A DNA stretch of 64,000 bases from Dioscorea cayenensis subsp. rotundata (Eukaryota > Streptophyta > Magnoliopsida > Dioscoreales > Dioscoreaceae): NCBI RefSeq assembly GCF_009730915.1, contig NC_052474.1, forward strand, positions 17,829,501 through 17,893,500, given 5' to 3'. Positions 1 to 10,763 of the stretch are shown piece by piece (position 1 is the stretch's first letter; each line of letters begins with the position of its first letter). A program made the translations under genes and the position numbers. A model generated the notes under the pieces. It made no database searches, was not told the origin of the DNA, and saw only the letters and a list, made by a program, of their open reading frames with translations.

Positions 1-114
1 CAGCTGATTTGGTGAAGAAAAACGAAGCATGTTTTGAAGGAGAAAGTTGGTCTTCAGTTTGCATCCACTAAATCTCAAAATTAAGCCTCAATAATTGCAG
101 TAGACCAGATTTTG

Positions 115-330
115 TTTTTTTTTTTTGGAAGAGGAGCGGGGCGAACACACTAAAGACCCAGGGACGTGCACAAGCCTCGGTGGAACAAGTGGGGACGAGA
201 CCGCGCTCACGTGGGCGCTGGAAACACTCGTACACAACCACTATTCACAACTCCCAGAAATGTGCCCTCAGCCGAGAATCGAAGGGTCAATTGGATATGG
301 AAAAACCCGGTGTTAACCCGGTGACCAGAA
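115..330 (-). mobile_element. Possible short retroposon (SINE-like) with poly(A), minus strand
   Basis: Read on the minus strand, a GC-rich body of about 200 bp ends in an A-tract (the T-run at 115-126). The flanks are AT-rich, so base composition changes sharply at both ends. Near its 5' end (about 275-290) lies CTTCGATTCTC, which resembles a tRNA-type box B. No box A is clear, and about 32 bases at 296-328 match the hAT-like element at 961-993, so the 5' end may be chimeric. The open frame here is probably fortuitous. It could also be a truncated LINE 3' end. Confidence 0.3.
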
Positions 331-880
331 AGGGGGTGAACGTTACATCTTAACAATTGAATTTTTGATAAATGATATACTCTAACATATGTATATTCTG
401 AATTTGGATTTCTAGAACTTTGTATAATTTTAATTATTTTTTAGTGGTTTACTTATTGGGTTGTCAAACTCATAAGCATGCTTTTATTTTTGTCTAAATC
501 AGGACTAAAGTAAACAACTCAGTAGCTTTACAGTGGTTATCGAATAAAGCAAACTACGAGCTTGTTAATTTATCATTTTCTTTCTTTTTTTTTTTTAGAC
601 TTTGAATTTTATTATTTTGGCACCCTTAGTATTTCCAGCTTTATGGAATTTATGCATTTGAAGCAACTAGTAGCATCTCAAGATGAAGATAACTAGTTGT
701 CAAGGGCTAATGTAATTGATAAGTCTATTATGTTCTATTTGGCATAAATTATCTGAATTTTCTCCTCAAGATCACATCTTTGGGATAGGCTTTTTTACGC
801 CGATGTTATTTGTCTTGAAAGGAGGTCATTATCTTACAAATATAATGATTGTATGAAAGGCTTCAAGCTCATATTCTCCT
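331..880. other. AT-rich intergenic DNA, nothing recognised
   Basis: No plausible reading frame, RNA gene or repeat with defined ends was seen. It is AT-rich and leads up to the target duplication of the hAT-like element. Confidence 0.5.
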
Positions 881-888
881 TCTGATAC

Positions 889-1792
889 CAATGTTGCCGA
901 TTCAACCGGAAAACCCAGGAACCGGCCATGTGGCCGGCCCAGGTATACTCCATTGAACCGGGTATGGAAAAACCCGGTGTTAACCCGGTGACCCGGGCGG
1001 TTCAATCGGGTCACAATATTATAGTTTTTTTTACAATATTTAATACTTTATTATTATTTTCTCATTAGAAACTACAAAATCATGTATATTTATTAATATT
1101 GTTTTTTAATTTATAATCAATAAATGGAATTAAATATATATATATATATCATAAACATACCAACAAAAAAATTAGCATTTAAAAATAAAATTTATTAATA
1201 TGTTATGTAAATACTAAATACTTTCTAAAATTTAATTTATTAAAAAATAAAACAACAAATGAGTGTAATTTTATTATAAAATATAAAAATAAAATATTCT
1301 AACTAAATAAAAAATATAAGAAAATTTAAAACAAAATAAAATCTCAATTGAAATTGGGTAAGTTACATAATTTATTGATAAAATGTATCATCCATATAAA
1401 AGATAAGAATTAGTAAATTAAATTTCTTATCTATTATGACAAAATCAACTAATAAACAAACAAATAAATAAAAAAACACCGAGAGAAGTTCAATAATTAT
1501 ATATTAATATATTAAATTTATAAATGTTTAAAAAAATTTAAAAATAAATAACATAATTAGAAAACACTAGTGCATATAAGGTCATTTATCAATTTAAATA
1601 TCAAATTTGAGTAATTTTTTATATTATAATTATAGTTTTAATATTATATTAGTTCATTATTAATTATTATAATATTTTTTTATATTTTATTATTGACCCC
1701 GATTCAACCCCGGTTTGACCCGGTCGAACCCATTGACCCCTGACCCCTGACTTTAACCCGGGTCAATGTCCAGGTCGAGTCTGGTAACCTTG
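889..1792. mobile_element. Non-autonomous hAT-like DNA transposon (904 bp)
   Basis: The element is bounded by 8-bp direct repeats, TCTGATAC (881-888) and TCTAATAC (1793-1800), which match at 7 of 8 positions. Its ends are imperfect terminal inverted repeats: CAATGTTGCCGATTCAACC on the left and CAAGGTTACCAGACTCGACC on the right read inward. Both ends are rich in CCGGGT/ACCCGG motifs, and the centre (about 1015-1690) is AT-rich non-coding DNA. An 8-bp duplication and CA-starting repeats are hallmarks of the hAT superfamily. There is no transposase frame, so it would depend on a transposase supplied in trans. The mismatch in the duplication suggests an old insertion. Confidence 0.75.
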
Positions 1793-1800
1793 TCTAATAC

Positions 1801-2891
1801 TCGTTTATCAACAGTGGAGAACATGAAAGAAAGTATGCCATTCAATTTAAAAAAATAAATAAAAAAAGATTGTACCATTCCTAAGCAAATCTAAAACACT
1901 ACCGTCAAATTAGTTTGCTGTAGAGATGGAGATCTAGTAAGCATATATATATATATTTTTCCTATTTGTTTTTTCTTTTCTCTATTTTCTGGTGTTAGAG
2001 AGAAATAATAATGAACCTACTTCTTTGGAGGAAGCCGCCGAAAGTTACAAAATTGAGAAGAGACAACGAAAGATGATATGCATACTTTAACAATTAATGG
2101 GACATGAGATCTTGTGGTTAACTATAAACGTGTGTATCTAGTCACTAGTGAGTGAATCCATAAGTTTAAGCAAGAGGTGTTTGTTGCCAAGATTGAGGAT
2201 AATTTCAGAATTACTTGATTACATGAAAGAGAATCTTGCATTTGATGTGCTAGTGAGGCATGCGACAACGGGGAAGTATTCTCAGAATTTATTTCAAAAA
2301 GAAGTCTTGAATTGAAAATTTATTTTTGGGTATATGTAGCTTTCAAAAGATTTATTTATTAAAAAAAAAAGGTCAAGCTTTTATTTGTTCTTTGAGCATG
2401 TATATAAATTTAGATTGTTCTTAAACAAAGTTTTAAGTCTCATATTGTCTTGTATTTCTATGTCAAAGGTATGTAATCCCTTTCCTATTCACAGTGTTAC
2501 GTATCAAGTTGTTTTCTGTAATTTTCTCTCTATACTTACGTTGAATTTATCTTTCTCACGCATGATTGCTTTTCTTCTATTTGGTTGTGGAATCCAGGAT
2601 AACAGTAACTTCTTGCACAAAGGAATCTTTACATCATCCAACTAATCCTAAGCTGAAACCAAAGGCAAAAAAACAACCATAGCCGGTCAATATGAAACAC
2701 AACACACAACAGAGTGAATGTCAAAACTTAGAGCAACACCTTAATTGGAACTCATTTAAATCCCCCCAAACAAGGCAACATAGTTAAACGATAACACGTC
2801 CACACCTCATACAATTTATACATCTTACTCTTAGGATAACCATTACTCCCTCAATAACCAAGGCAGCCATGAGACAAGCAACATATAGTAC
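1801..2891. other. Intergenic DNA and 3' flank of the DUF642 gene
   Basis: AT-rich sequence with a short TA microsatellite at 1943-1956 and an A-run near 2360. The part next to 2892 should hold the 3' UTR of the minus-strand DUF642 gene, but no poly(A) signal could be fixed. The open frame at 2385-2645 has no recognisable content. Confidence 0.5.
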
Positions 2892-3485
2892 TTAAACCAA
2901 AACCATAAGCACAACCAGAAGTGTTGCTAAGAATCCAAACAAACGTGCTTGAATTCCAGAAGCCGAAGAAGTTCCCCAAACCCTAACTTCATCTACCACA
3001 GGCCCACAAAGTGAACTCCGATCATCAATTCTTGTGTTGTAGTAGACACTATAAAATGCAATTCTTGTTCGCTCAGCCCTGGCTGTAAAGGTCAGATTTG
3101 CAACCTGGTTAGTTGCATTCCCCGTTGGTGAGTAATGGAAATTCTGCGCCTGGTCTCCGGCGAAAGCCATTATTGCCAATGGCTGCTGGCATTTATCCCC
3201 TGCGGCGCCAAATGTGAATGTGAGGTTGTACTCCTTCTCAGGGGTTGTTTCAACCATTTGAGAGATGATTCCTTCCTTGCCAGAAAGGAGTTCAATTGCG
3301 CGTTTTCCCTGTGGGACATCATAATGGTATGAATCAATGTACCGAACGGCGCGGTTAGACTCAACTATCCAGCCAGGAAGGGATGATGTCTCCTCGTCAA
3401 GGTTTGTTGGGAGTAGCACACCAAGTGTTTCATTAGGGAACATCCAGGGTCCCTTCTTCAAAGTCACCATTGATCACAGCATTGT
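2892..3485 (-). CDS. DUF642 gene exon 4 (domain 2 and GPI signal), with frameshift
   Basis: The acceptor TTTTTGTAG precedes 3485. The first codons read DNAVINGDFEEG, in phase with exon 3. Then a surplus G in a GGG run (3453-3451) moves the frame, and the expected PWMFPNETLGVLLPTN continues one frame over until TAA at 2894-2892. Domain 2 motifs LPGWIVES, RAIELLSGKEG and CGPVVDEVRVW are undamaged. The last ~20 residues are hydrophobic, as in GPI-anchored members of the family. Confidence 0.85.
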
Positions 3486-6400
3486 CTACAAAAAGAGGAA
3501 ATAACGCCCATGATCAAATAAACGGAATGTTAGAGCTGAAAACATGCAGGGCTATGCAAATGCAACCATCATGGAATGGCACAATCAGAAAAATCAGGAG
3601 GTTGCAGCATGATCAACTCATTTGTTAATAGCAAAATTGTGAAATAAATTTTAGTTAGCATGTGTCAAACAATGTAGGATCATAATTTGATAGTGAAGTC
3701 AAAAACCTTAATCAGATTAACAGACTTTAATAAATGTTGAAAGTTTCCTGAATATCCTTCCTTTTATCATCTCAAACAGACTTTTCCTTGCTTAAAAGAG
3801 CATCACTCTTGCTTATTAGAAAAAAAAAAGAAAAATACAGAAACCATCCGAGAAACCATTTTGCTCCCAAAGGAAAAAACAACTATTTCTAAGGCGATGT
3901 GGACCACAGCTCTCTGTTTTCCAGCTAAACAGCACTGCTCGCAAACAAGTACCATGAAAAACGCGTGGGCTCCAAATACCCAGTCAAACAGAGTAATTAA
4001 AAATACGTAACAGAGATGTCCTACAAGTACTTGTTTTATATTTCCTATGCGTCACATGAAGACACAAGTCCTTTTCTTTGGATGTCCTCTAATTTTCGGG
4101 ATTTCTAGATCCTACCCACACAACCCAAAATCAATTCTTACCAAAATTATTATGAGTTTTAGGTATTTTTGAATATCCATGAAAATATTTTTTTAATTTT
4201 CCATAGCCTCCAAAACATATAATGATCTATACATTGAGATCTTTTTATTATTTAAATAAATTTTATTCATTTCTATTAAAAAAAATCAATTTAATTAACA
4301 AAAGCAGACAGACAACAATAAAAAAAAATTAAAAATTTCCCTGACACATAATGATAACTAAAATATTTAAAAAGAAAGCATTCATTGAGTGTCTGGGCTG
4401 AGAGTTGAAAAATAATAAAATATGACCTTGGGGTTTGTCCGGTGTAAAGAGCTTCTTGATGGCAACGTTATCAATGATCGGCCCACATGTGGGGTCATCC
4501 TCCATCCCTGTGTTCCTAAAGGCAAGGACATCATCTTCTCCATCATCAGACTGGGCGTCAAAGGAAAACGCATACGCGTCCCAGCCCATCACGTTATACA
4601 GTGTTTGTAGATCCACGGCCTGTGAAGCAGTTCCCACTGATACATTCAATGACTCCAGCTGCGCGCACGTACGTGCCGCACTGAAGGTCACTGAATATTT
4701 GGACCCTTTCTCAAGTTCTAAATTTTGCCTTATTTCTGCCTCATTGCCTAATCTCACTGCATGTGACCCTGCCATTTTGAAAACACACTTCAGTGATCTG
4801 ACTTCAACAATATTGAATTAATAATACTTCACTTGGTGAAATGTTAATTGATTAATTATTGCTGCGTGCCTTGTGGAACAATGAGAATCATGCCCCCTTG
4901 TTTCTGGCCGGACTCGAGTAATTCTACAGTGCCGCCAATGTTCCAGCCGGGAATGGTTGTTGCACCTTCACCCATGCCACTCACACCACCACTGCTTGAG
5001 AAACCCCCAGGGGGTGGTGTCTCAAAGTCACCGTTGTTCAGTAATCCTGAATCAAAGAAATGTAAACTGTACTTATCAATGGGATATGATATTATCTCTT
5101 AACATGTGTGTTTCAATGTTGTCTGTTTCACCAATCCACAAAAATGAGAGGATCACATAGAGAAATGGTGGTGTGCGGTGTACAAAATCAACCAGTGTTC
5201 ATTTATGTAGCCTGACAAATATTACTCAGTACAGCCCAGAATCCCTAGAGAAAATCAAATCCTAGCAGTACCAGATTTAACAGTGAGAAACTTAATTGCT
5301 AATTTATAACGTAAACAAGGCTTGCTGCATAAAATCAATGAAGAAACATAAGTGGTATTCAGTGCGGGAGGTACATTGCTCACGCTCAAGTGGTGAATGT
5401 TCATGAAAAAACGTATGCCCCAAGGCACCGACAAGCAATCTATTATGCAGAAACGGTGGGGCTTAAATACCACAGTAACTACAAGACCATTTATAGGTTT
5501 AATTAAAGAACAATGTATAAATGCACCGGTGGACTAAAATAGCACCATAATTGAGCACCCTTTTAATTATTCAAGGTGGAGCAATGATGATATAACGAAA
5601 GACCCCACATTCCCGTCCATAGAAGCTGTGCCCTGCTCAAGTGGGTTTCCTCTTCGAGGACCTTTTTCTAAGTGCTTACAGCTTTAACCTAGTTTTAGGG
5701 GGCAAGGTACATGCCGAAAGCTGTTAGGGCTCCAAGAAAATTAGTAGGATAGTGCCCAGTAATGGCCCTACACGGTGTGTGTTAGGTAATAGAAAGCTAT
5801 TCACTAAAGTTTGGACAAATGAATTGAAGAGCATTTCCGTGCCAGGGAAATATAAATTTGATGTGCAAACCTCTTAGTTCTGAGTAATACCTATAAATCT
5901 TTTGGCTCCAGGATTATACATAAATATAGAACTTAAATAAAAACAGTTAGTCAAGTTTGAGCCTCCAATAACTTCACTATATACTCCGAAGCTGTTCCAA
6001 TTTATTAAAGGAACATTTATAGATTCTTTTATTCATTCACCACTAATTTTATCACATATCTTGTCATAGTCAACTAAGTGATGTTTATTTTGCCAAAATC
6101 TTATTTGTCACCTAATATGGCCTTGCCACTCCCATCTACCCACCATGCATTTTGCATTCTAATATAATCCCAAAGAATCTTCATCTTCATTTGAGTTACT
6201 CATGCTAATGAAAAGGGTCATAGATTTTAAATTCCTCTTAACAGCAATATAATACCAAAGAATCTTCATCTACCCACCATGCATTTTGCATTCTAATATG
6301 GTCATAGATTTTAAATTCCTCTTAACAGCAAAATTCATAAAGACTGCAACTTTTTTTTAGCTTTATTATGAATTAAATTACAGTTTAGATCTGCATACAA

Positions 6401-7269
6401 TGCATCTAAAAGCTGGTTGCACAAGAATTCAACATAATCAATCTAAAAGGGAAGGTCCAAGTTCAAATCTCTCGAACAAACTAATCATAAACTTAGATGT
6501 CAAGCTTTTTACTTTTATGAATAAACAGTGGCCGAATTCAAGTTTTAGCTCACCCAATAAACTTTCCCTAATGATTTTCGTAAATAGTCAATGCAATCAC
6601 TTTCCAGGTAAACAACAAAAACAGAGGATCCATCATCCACCTATATACACAACTAATGCCTAATGAAAGTTCTAGCTTGAGGACAACATTGAGCAGTGTT
6701 TACCAATGTCCAATGTCAATAAGCATCACCTAATTATAGCATCAATTGTCATATCTACAACTGAAAAATTATTCCCTCCAAGTCTCTCCGCATATGAAAA
6801 CAATAAGAAAAAGTTCGTGGGTCAAATTTCACAATTAAAATGCCTTTTTTCCACTTACCTACCTATAATCACCACACAAGATCTCTATTAAAATTTTTAG
6901 CCCACATCATTCATCCTTTTTCATGCCAAACAAAGCATTAAAAGAGAAAGTAATACATAAATGCTCTAATAATAAGTAAAAAGAATCAACCTCCAACTGA
7001 AGACCATTGCAACATTTACAGCTACCATAATCCAAAGATGTAAAAAACCTTTTATAGATTCTAGCATAGGGTACAATTACCAAACTCCCATTTTTCCACT
7101 AGAATGATGAACATCATAGATCGCTGATCTAACAAGTGAAATGCATATTAAAAGAAGTTGAAAGAAAAAGAAAGTCACCATCTTCGACCGCAGCCGAAGC
7201 GCAATGCGAGATGCTGAGCAGGAAGAGAACTATGGTCGGAGAGATCCAGCAGTAGCAGCAGCAAGGCAT
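2892..7269 (-). CDS. DUF642 cell-wall protein, likely GPI-anchored; four exons, one frameshift
   Basis: Exons on the minus strand are 7269-7179, 5046-4870, 4768-4427 and 3485-2892. Together they give about 400 codons when one surplus base in exon 4 is discounted, the usual size for the family. DUF642 proteins are plant-specific secreted wall proteins with two galactose-binding-like domains. Some bind pectic or cellulosic wall material and affect pectin methylesterase activity. The product has a signal peptide (first ~26 residues, hydrophobic core VLFLL, then CASAA). Domain 1 runs from DGLLNNGDFE to KKLFTPDKP and includes VRLGNE and DPTCGPIID. Domain 2 runs from DNAVINGDFEE to VDEVRVWG and includes LCGPVVDEV. 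The C-terminus is a hydrophobic tail preceded by small residues, typical of a GPI signal. The ATG at 7269 was chosen because it directly precedes the signal peptide; an in-frame ATG at 7425 would add 52 unrelated residues. In exon 4 a GGG run (sense 3453-3451) where GG is expected shifts the frame and soon gives TAA. This is either an assembly error or a recent lesion. Nothing else looks decayed. Confidence 0.85.
4427..4768 (-). CDS. DUF642 gene exon 3 (domain 1, second half)
   Basis: It opens as G|GSHAVRLGNEAEI, runs through YSVTFSAARTCAQ and GWDAYAFSFDAQ to DDPTCGPIIDNVAIKKLF, and ends TPDKPQ in phase 1 before a GT donor at 4426. The break between exons 3 and 4 coincides with the boundary between the two domains. 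The acceptor AG is at 4770-4769. Intron 2 is only 101 bp. Confidence 0.85.
4870..5046 (-). CDS. DUF642 gene exon 2 (domain 1, first half)
   Basis: The acceptor is TTGATTCAG before 5046, after which the frame reads (G)LLNNGDFETPP, then IPGWNIGGTVELLESGQKQGG and MILIVPQ. The family-typical order GDFE, PGW, VE..SGQKQG, VP.G is intact. The exon ends at 4870 in front of a GC donor, CACAAG|GCACGC. The 2132-bp intron 1 (5047-7178) lies upstream. Confidence 0.82.
6136..6331. repeat. Shuffled local duplication inside intron 1 of the DUF642 gene
   Basis: CTACCCACCATGCATTTTGC and the bases after it occur at about 6136-6165 and again at 6270-6299. A second block, GGTCATAGATTTTAAATTCC onward, occurs at about 6216-6247 and 6299-6331, and CAAAGAATCTTCAT is also doubled. 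The blocks are in partly changed order, so this is a local duplication followed by a deletion, not a simple tandem repeat. Confidence 0.75.
7179..7269 (-). CDS. DUF642 gene exon 1 (signal peptide)
   Basis: It encodes MPCCCYCW followed by a hydrophobic stretch and CASAAVED, a classical secretory signal. It ends in phase 1 at G7179, before the donor GTGACT at 7178. The upstream sequence contains a pyrimidine-rich stretch (CTCTCCTCTGC type, sense) expected of a 5' UTR, and a weak TATA-like CAATAAAAAGG about 110 bases upstream of the ATG. Confidence 0.8.
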
Positions 7270-7578
7270 TGTGGAATGTGGAGAAGAGCAGAGGAGAGAA
7301 AGGGATCCAAGAAGCCACTGGCTCTTGTTCTCTTTGTGGGGGTCGCAAAGGGACACACACTCACACACTGGCTTTGCCTTTTTATTGACTGATTGCTTTT
7401 TTACTTTGGCTTTATTCTTTGGCATTTTTTTTAAAAGAACGTTTTTCTTTTTTTTTTAATATTAAATTCCAGAAAAGCCCTGTGCGTCTGTGTGAACGAA
7501 TGAGATCAGGATAAGAGATGGCGGGTTGTCGCCTGTGTTATGCACTAGAGTTGTAGGGTATTCATTGGATTCCGTAAA

Positions 7579-7610
7579 ATTATTATTATTATTATTATTA
7601 TTATTATTTT
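7579..7610. repeat. ATT trinucleotide microsatellite
   Basis: About ten ATT units lie upstream of the DUF642 promoter region. Comparable TA runs occur at 1943-1956, 9854-9872 and 55309-55323. Confidence 0.9.
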
Positions 7611-8427
7611 AATAAAAATCATGAACATCATTAAATTGATAGACATGTATAAAATTACATTCATTATCATGACTTAATAAACCCTAAAAATATGTTATGT
7701 GAGTAAGTTAACACACAGAATAATAACGATATGCTACATGTACCTAAGATGATATATCATACACCATAACTCCATAATAAGAATTCTTCTGTGCAACCCT
7801 GAGGTGAAAAAAATACTACTCCCACGTGACCCAGTGAATATTGAATAAATAGTATTATAGTATTGTATAATATTTCTATAGTATTATACAATAGTTGCAT
7901 AGTATTACACTATTGAGACCAAAAGGTTTCGATCCATGGACTGACCATTCACGATTCGGATGAGATATCAATGGGCTACTAGTGGTTCTCAAATGACAAA
8001 ATGGACAAGCCACTATTTATGCATAAGGTGTGGTTCGAACATCCAACCTTCTGTGTAAAATTCCCATGCCTTATCCACGAGCTTTGTCATTATTGGCATG
8101 AAAATAATATTATTATCTATATATAATGTTAATTTTATCCCTTAGTGTCTCACTTACTAATACATGGTACACTATCTTTAAAGCTCTAAAGAATAGAGGT
8201 AGATAATTAAATGTAAACAAACATAAGCTAATCACATCACATCAATATCACACATATTCAAACTTCATGTAGATTCACCTATTAATTGCAATAGTTGTTG
8301 AAGAAAAAATATTCAAATAACATCCATAGGCATGTCCTTATCCCCTAACCTACATTCATTTCAAATCCTCTTAAGATGAAGCTTTTGCCCACCTTAACTC
8401 AAATCGCTACAAGATCAGCTATAGTTA
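7611..8427. other. Intergenic DNA, no gene seen
   Basis: Near 7840-7920 there is a cluster of related AT-rich segments (TAGTATTATA / TATAATATT types) that can fold on themselves. A stretch at 7925-8090 has box-B-like text (GGTTCGAACATCC) but no tRNA cloverleaf. Nothing else was recognised. Confidence 0.5.
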
Positions 8428-8435
8428 TTCCCTTA

Positions 8436-8701
8436 GAGTAAAATATCCTATTTAGTTTCTCTAATATAATTAATTTACATCTTTGGTCCCTCTAATATAA
8501 TTTGCCCTTAAGAGGTTCCTGTATTTTAATTTTTGGAAAATATAAGTCCTCATAGGGACCTCGTAGGAAAAAATTATATTAGAGGGAGGGACTTATATTT
8601 TTCAAAAATTAAAATATAGAGACCTCCTAGGGACAAATCATACTAGAGCGACCAAAGAGGCAAATTGGCTATATTAGAAGGACTAAATAGGGTATTCTAC
8701 C
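8436..8701. mobile_element. Foldback MITE with 8-bp target duplication
   Basis: The two halves (about 8436-8566 and 8575-8701) are long inverted copies of one another. For example, CCTATTTAGT, TTTGGTC.CTCTA and ATTTTAATTTTTG appear in both arms in opposite orientation. The element is flanked by TTCCCTTA at 8428-8435 and again at 8702-8709. It has no coding capacity. Long arms and an 8 (possibly 9) bp duplication fit a hAT- or Mutator-related foldback MITE; the superfamily is not settled. Confidence 0.8.
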
Positions 8702-8817
8702 TTCCCTTAACATAAAGCTTTTCAAGCTAGGAGTAGGCTGAGGAGAAGGTCACAGGGCAAAGGGTGAACCTTTGGCCCATCTCTACAGTGAAGGCCAAAA
8801 TTAACAAATTTATGCTT

Positions 8818-9550
8818 TATTGGTTCGCAGTAATGTGAAAGCATTACCACACATTAAGCAGTAATCTGAAACGATTACCATGTTTGGAATTGTAGCAATA
8901 GTAATATTTATGGTGATACGAGATTACCAACAATGAAATATTATTTAGGAACTCAGTAATCACATTCCCACCAAAACAAGTGTCTATCTTGGATTATCAA
9001 TTAGGTGGTAGAGTGAGAAATATTTTATGGACAGATATACCCATCTTTTTTAAAAATAATGGTTAATGACTGTAGGGACAAATATATATAAAAAAAAATT
9101 ATATTTGTCTTCTCCCTTTCTCCTAGTGTTTAGGGTCCGATGATTTCTAGTTTTGAACCAAAGTGGGCAATGACCTAATCTTATGGTTTCTTCTTCCAAA
9201 CTATGTAAGCACTATAAAGTTGGTAATTAAGTAAATCTTTTGAATGTCATTCATAAAGAATAGAGAGGTTCTTCGGTGGATTCTTAGTAATTTGCTTTTT
9301 AAGTTCTTTGATTTAAAGTTTTGCATTTCCTCACTTATTTGTTTTAGATTAAAGGGTATTTTGGAAATTTTAACACTTTACCTAGTTAATTATTATAACC
9401 AACCAAATTCAATAATAAAGTATTCTTAAAAATATGAGTTCCCAACCAATAATGATTATATCAAATTACTACAATATTCCCATGTATATAACAATCTCGA
9501 TCTTATTATCGTAGTAATATTTTATTACTTCGAACCAAACGGTCCCTCAG
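8818..9550. mobile_element. Possible PIF/Harbinger- or hAT-like non-autonomous element
   Basis: The right end read inward, CCGTTTGGTTCGAAGTAAT, resembles the left end ATTGGTTCGCAGTAATGTG, and both are followed by ATTAC motifs. Such GTTTGGTTCG termini are common in plant MITEs. The left terminus is diverged or truncated and no target duplication could be fixed. Confidence 0.35.
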
Positions 9551-10502
9551 TGTCATTGTGCAAACGCTAGGAACCAAGCAATGACGCAAGTTGGGGCAAC
9601 AACATAACGCACGCTAAAGAATAGGTCTCGTCAAGTCTGCATCTCTGCGTGATCCCAAGACCTATAGATAAGAGAGGATAGAGCAGGTTCTCGAGAACCT
9701 GGTTGAAGAAAAAGGAGGGAGACAGGAGGAAAGAGCAATGCAGGGCTTATTGCTTATATCTATAGATTGGACGTGACCATCATGGTCATCATTGAACATG
9801 AGAAATTAATTAAATTATTTCATGAGAGAGGGCATGAAGTGAGAAGAATGGCTAATATATATATATATATATTTTTCCTGAATTTTTTTTCTACTTTAAG
9901 TTTTCTTTTGAATTTTGATTCAAGATTTGATTTTGTTGATTTTGATTTTGTTCACGAGAGGTATGAGGTTAAAGAGAATAAGAGCTTACGAAATGGTTGT
10001 TCACTTTAATTTTTCCTTTGAAATTTTGTTTAAATATGATTTTGTTGGTTTTAGTTTTCTTCATGGGAGATGTGAGGTCAAAGAGAAAAAAAGAAAAGAA
10101 AAGCTTAGTATAGTTACCGTTTTTTTTTTTTTTATATTGAATTTTTTCCCATTGGATTTTGGTTCAAGGTTTTATTTTTTTGTCTTTAAAATTTATTTTT
10201 GTATGCAGATTAGAAAAAGACTAAAAAGAATGTGTTCTGAGAGAATGGCTTCCAATTAAAATTTGATTTTGTATTTTTTATTTATTCAAAATGAAATTTT
10301 TGTTTATAATTTTCTTATTTTATTATTTATTTAGTCATGTTGTTTGTGATTATTTGAATGTTAGGAGCGTGGGAGAAATCAAGGGACATAAGATAAGTAT
10401 TAGTATTATTTGTTTTATATTTTATTTATCATTTATTGTTAGAGTTACTAAAGAATCAGTAGAGGAGGCTTCTATCCACAATGAAAGAAAACCAAATGCT
10501 TT
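9551..10502. other. AT-rich intergenic DNA, no gene recognised
   Basis: Several open frames (for example 9767-10009 and 10291-10560) are rich in F, I, Y and K because the DNA is T-rich, and they show no family motif. A TA microsatellite lies at 9854-9872. Confidence 0.5.
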
Positions 10503-10763
10503 CCTGATTATGATCTCTGTATCGGCGATGATAAGTCAGATGCAGATATATTCAAGGTAATCACCGATGCTATGACAAGCTCTTCATTGTCTCCAGTCCC
10601 AAAAGTGTTCTTGAGCATGATTAGGCAAAAGCCAAGTAAAGACAAATACTATTTAGAATACACAACCGAAATTGTTTGAATGCTACAAGGCCAACCTTGG
10701 ATCAAATGTCAAGATCAGTTGTATTGTAGCAATTCCATTGTGAATTTAGAGTCTTATCTTTGA
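10503..10763 (+). pseudogene. Relic of a class II trehalose-6-phosphate synthase, C-terminal phosphatase-like domain
   Basis: An 86-codon frame reads PDYDLCIGDDKSDADIFKVI, then AMTSSSLSPVPKVF, then QKPSKDKYYLEYTTEIV, a stop, and MLQG. This matches the end of class II plant TPS proteins, whose TPP-like domain carries CIGDDRSDEDMF, a SLSP segment, QKPSKAKYYLDDT and then RMLQG. The arginine expected before MLQG is TGA (10677-10679), consistent with CGA to TGA by CpG decay. The frame then runs on to TGA at 10761-10763. Upstream a stop at 10482 and unrelated sequence show that the rest of the gene (about 750 residues) is missing. Key motif residues are also changed (SDADIF). It is probably a fragment left by duplication, not a functional exon. 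Confidence 0.75.

Noticed and set aside
125..316. 63-codon plus-strand frame
   Set aside because: Product of a GC-rich repeat-like segment, no recognisable domain.
4435..4821. 128-codon plus-strand frame
   Set aside because: Antisense of exon 3 of the DUF642 gene.
7269..7425. Upstream in-frame ATG extending the DUF642 protein by 52 residues
   Set aside because: The extension is lysine- and cysteine-rich with no similarity to the family and would bury the signal peptide.
7925..8090. tRNA gene suggested by GGTTCGAACATCC
   Set aside because: No acceptor stem or cloverleaf could be drawn; more likely a decayed repeat.
9767..10560. Three frames of 80-114 codons
   Set aside because: F/I/K/Y-rich translations of T-rich DNA without motifs.
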